DNA of 64,000 nt from Pomphorhynchus laevis (lineage: Eukaryota; Acanthocephala; Palaeacanthocephala; Echinorhynchida; Pomphorhynchidae): NCBI GenBank assembly GCA_012934845.2, contig WNNJ02001662.1, positions 1 through 64,000 of the forward strand, given 5' to 3'. Of this stretch, positions 61,220 through 64,000 are shown one piece after another. Position numbers and translations under genes: made by a program. The notes beneath the pieces are model-generated. The model was not told the origin of the DNA. It was given only the letters and a program-made list of their open reading frames with translations, and did not search any database. The stretch's first letter is position 1, and every line of letters starts with the position of its first letter.

Positions 61220-63931
61220 AACGTGCTCCTATCGTTGGCTACACAAATATTCGTAGTTTAATTTCGAATCTTGATGATGTTAGAGTTTGGACGCATTCTA
61301 CGCACGCAAACGTGTTGGCTATTTCTGAGACGTGGTTACACGATGCCATTCTTGATAACGTAGTATCTATTCCAGGTTATCAGTTGTTACGTTCAGATAG
61401 ATGCCTTCGTAAGAGGGTGGTGGGGTAGCACTTTATGTTCAGGATAGGAACGTTATTAGCAATATAGTGAGATATTTAAATGGAGAAGGGACGTGTGAGT
61501 GCTTAATAGTTGATCTTGTTATATATAGCCTCCACGTTTCATTGGATGTTCTTTATCGAACATCCAAATCAGCCATTTTATAATGATGAGCTGATGCGTA
61601 TTTGAACTATAGCTTGTAATATGAGTAATCACTTGTTCATCTTAGTTGGTGATTTTAATCTACCGACCCTGGTGATTAATCAAGATAGCAACATAATTAT
61701 TGGTAACTGTTTCCGTGAAGATAATAACCTATGGGAGTTCTTGATATGTAATCAATTACTCATTCAGCATGTATCTGCTCCTACTAATTTTGTCACTGAT
61801 TAAGTACGTTCTATACTTGATCTTGTATTTTCTCAAAGAGATGGTCAGATATGTGACCTATCCCATAATCCTCCAATAGGAGGCAGTGATCACTGTCTTT
61901 TGGTGTTATAGCTGACTATAGCTTCAGATATGCTTGCAATCAATGCCGAACCTGCCTTGACAAAGATATCATGGCATCATGTTGATGTTGAGATGTTAAA
62001 AAAGTTTGTGTCCTCATTTTACTTTAAGTGTGGTTATGTTGGAAGTCAGAAACGTTGGTATTTCATTCGAAATTTACTAATTCGGATATCTGATTATTTT
62101 GCTCCGCGTAGATTAATACGTAAACTGCTCATAAGAAGCCTCCGTGGTGCGAAAGTAGTTTACGTGAAGCTCTCAAAAGACGCAACACTTTGTTCAGAAA
62201 GTGTAGGCACAAAGGTAATTTGATTGCTCAATTTAAACTTGCTCGCAATGCATATAAACGCCTCAGAATTAAGAAACGTATGGAGTATGATGACCAAACT
62301 GTGCAATCTTAGCTCGCCCAAACGCTTTTGGTCATATGTTCGTCAAAGTATGCGTACTTATTCTGCAATCACTAGATTATCATCAAACGGTAAGTTGCTT
62401 GATTCCCCTTCTGACGTTGCTAATAAGTTTGCTAATGCATTTGACCTACATAATGCTAGTTCGACCATAGAAGATAGTGTTCAGTCAGTCAGTTTTCCTA
62501 CATGCATTAGTGATCCCAATGTATTCAATGTGGATGATGTGGCTTAAAGGTTATCACATTTGTCGTCTTCATCTTATTCAGATCCTGATGATATTAATCC
62601 GTATATACTCAGGGTGTTGAGTCAACATTTGGCTCCTTCGGTCACTAGCTTGTTTCAGGCATCTCTGGATAGCATGAAGGTACCGTCTGAATGGAAAAGT
62701 GCGATAGTGGTGCCGGTATTCAAAAAGGGGGACCCGAGGATAGCAGACAACTATCGAGCTATAAGTCTTACAAGTCATTTGGGTAAGGTACTGGAAAGGA
62801 TCATCCACGAACATATATTCAGACACTTGAGCATATCAGGTCAGCATATCTTTATGCAACATGGCTTCAGAAAAGGACGTTCTTGCCTTACCAACCTTTT
62901 GTTTGCCCGTGAGGCCTGGATTGAATCCATGTCTCAAGGAAAGGCAGTTGACGTTATTCTGTTCGATTTTAGTCGTGCGTTTGATCGTGTTCCCCATAGT
63001 CTCCTCATTTAAACAGTGGCTAGCTATGGCATTAATAGCTCAGTTAAAGAATGGATTAGAGATTTTCTATCTAACAGATCTTTCAGAGTACGAGTTAGCA
63101 GTACCATATCCTCAGCACATTTAATTACGTCAGGAGTTCCTCATGGTTCTATACTAGGACCTTAATTGTTACACATGTTCATGAACAGTTTACTCATAAA
63201 TCCATTGTCCGTGTTTAGGCTTTGCTGATGACATCAAAATCTGGTGTGAGGTCATATCTGCAGATGACCATATCCGCTTACAACGTGACATCGACAGGGT
63301 TTATACATGGAGTGTTAATACTGAGGTATTGTTAAACATTTCTAAGTGCTCACACATTCATCTCGGCAGGTTCAATGTGCCTTTCTTGTATAGTGTCGAG
63401 ACATATAGTATCATTTCGATCAATCAGGTTCGTGATTTTAGCATACTTATGCAATCAACACTTAAAACTAGAATGGATATTGAGAGACGTTGCAGTTCAG
63501 CAAGGAAGATGATTTATCTGATTAAAACTTGCTTGTCAATATCTCCTCAGTGCTTTGCCCGGCTATATAATGCGCTTGTTCGTCCCCATACCGAATATGT
63601 TATCCAGGCATCATTCCCTTCCACAAGAGGTGAAATGAGGGATTTGGAGATAAATCTACGTCGTGGCAGCAAACTCGTTAGAGGATGTAAAATGGTGAGT
63701 TTCAGCGATCGTTTAACTTCAATAGGCATGATATCAGTGCAATTCAGACTACTCGTTCTGGATCTGTTTTCGATGTGGTCTATAGTAAAGGGGATAGACG
63801 GCTACTCAAGTGAATGTGTTGAATTAAATGTCCGAAAAAGTCGCAGGGGTCATTCTCTCGCGTTACGCGCAAGACAAAGTGAAAGGTCGACAATAGTATT
63901 GCGATTGTCACGCAGAGTGAGAAAGTTGTGA
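61220..63931 (+). pseudogene. CR1-like ORF2 (endonuclease and RT), broken
   Basis: EN: YTNIRSLISNLDDVRVW and AISETWLHDAIL (61240-61350), FILVGDFNLPTLV (61635-61675), GGSDHCLLVL-like (61880-61905). RT: SSSYSDPDDINPYILRVLSQ, KKGDPRIADNYRAISLTSHL GKVLERII, MQHGFRKGRSCLTNLLFARE, LFDFSRAFDRVPHSLLI (62955-63010), a degraded GVPHGSILGP (63130-63160), FADDIKIWCEVIS (63220-63258) and the C-terminal VRKSRRGHSLALRARQSERS. Frame changes near 62010, 62210, 63010 and 63165 and several stops disable it. Confidence 0.8.
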
Positions 63932-64000
63932 AACGCATTGCTTTACGACATAATGACTGCGTCATCATTGATCCAATTCAAAGCCATGATCAACACTTGG

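Larger units (their letters stand above)
60240..63985 (+). mobile_element. CR1-like LINE, long but decayed, runs to the window edge
   Basis: ORF1, endonuclease and RT regions follow in order, with about ten stops and frame changes. Architecture parallels the intact element at 51.6-56.2 kb, but the sequence is well diverged, so it is a separate subfamily. Confidence 0.85.

Overview
The window looks like an AT-rich invertebrate animal chromosome dominated by old transposable elements. Only three stretches look like conserved host genes, all on the + strand: an exon of a CNEP1R1/TMEM188-like nuclear envelope phosphatase subunit (13.3-13.7 kb), an RPUSD2-like (RluA family) RNA pseudouridine synthase (18.1-19.4 kb), and a zinc alcohol dehydrogenase of the cinnamyl-alcohol-dehydrogenase type (36.9-38.0 kb). 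Each is preceded by a splice-acceptor-like sequence and followed by an AATAAA, as in intron-bearing eukaryotic genes. The animal cannot be named from the sequence; the mix of CR1/L2-like, R2-superfamily-like and Penelope-like elements is typical of invertebrates. No tRNA or rRNA gene, CRISPR array or prokaryotic feature was seen.

Layout. 0-2.6 kb: two head-to-head copies of an I/Jockey-type LINE (a third copy lies at 31.1-33.0 kb). 2.8-6.2 kb: a long broken L2/CR1-like LINE, with relatives at 49.2, 56.9 and 58.3-59.6 kb. 6.3-7.3 kb: an antisense LINE relic. 9.5-12.8 kb: a mosaic of Penelope terminal repeats with hammerhead ribozyme sequence, a tRNA-type SINE and a GIY-YIG remnant. 14.2-16.3 kb: an R2-superfamily-like LINE with one stop. 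20.8-25.2 kb: a MITE-like family that gave rise to a tandem satellite, next to a duplicated exon-like segment. 25.3-29.5 kb: a Penelope-like element (C-terminal GIY-YIG) between inverted terminal repeats, with hammerhead ribozymes. 29.9-30.7 and 38.5-44.0 kb: fragments of a second Penelope group with an N-terminal GIY-YIG (Naiad type). 33.7-35.4 and 45.4-48.3 kb: R2-superfamily-like elements. 51.6-56.2 kb: an apparently intact CR1-like LINE with a 13-bp minisatellite at its 5' end. 60.2-64.0 kb: a decayed CR1-like LINE running off the window.

The most interesting signal is in the intact CR1-like LINE. ORF2 has no usable AUG and overlaps ORF1 in the -1 frame. The overlap holds a canonical slippery heptamer (A AAU UUU), then 8 nt, then a perfect 10-bp GC-rich stem, which is the architecture of a programmed -1 frameshift site. 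Other notable points are canonical hammerhead ribozymes in the Penelope terminal repeats, a second repeat family of about 363 bp in which the three hammerhead core segments occur in permuted order, a SINE-like family with four copies, and the origin of a satellite array from one end of a MITE.
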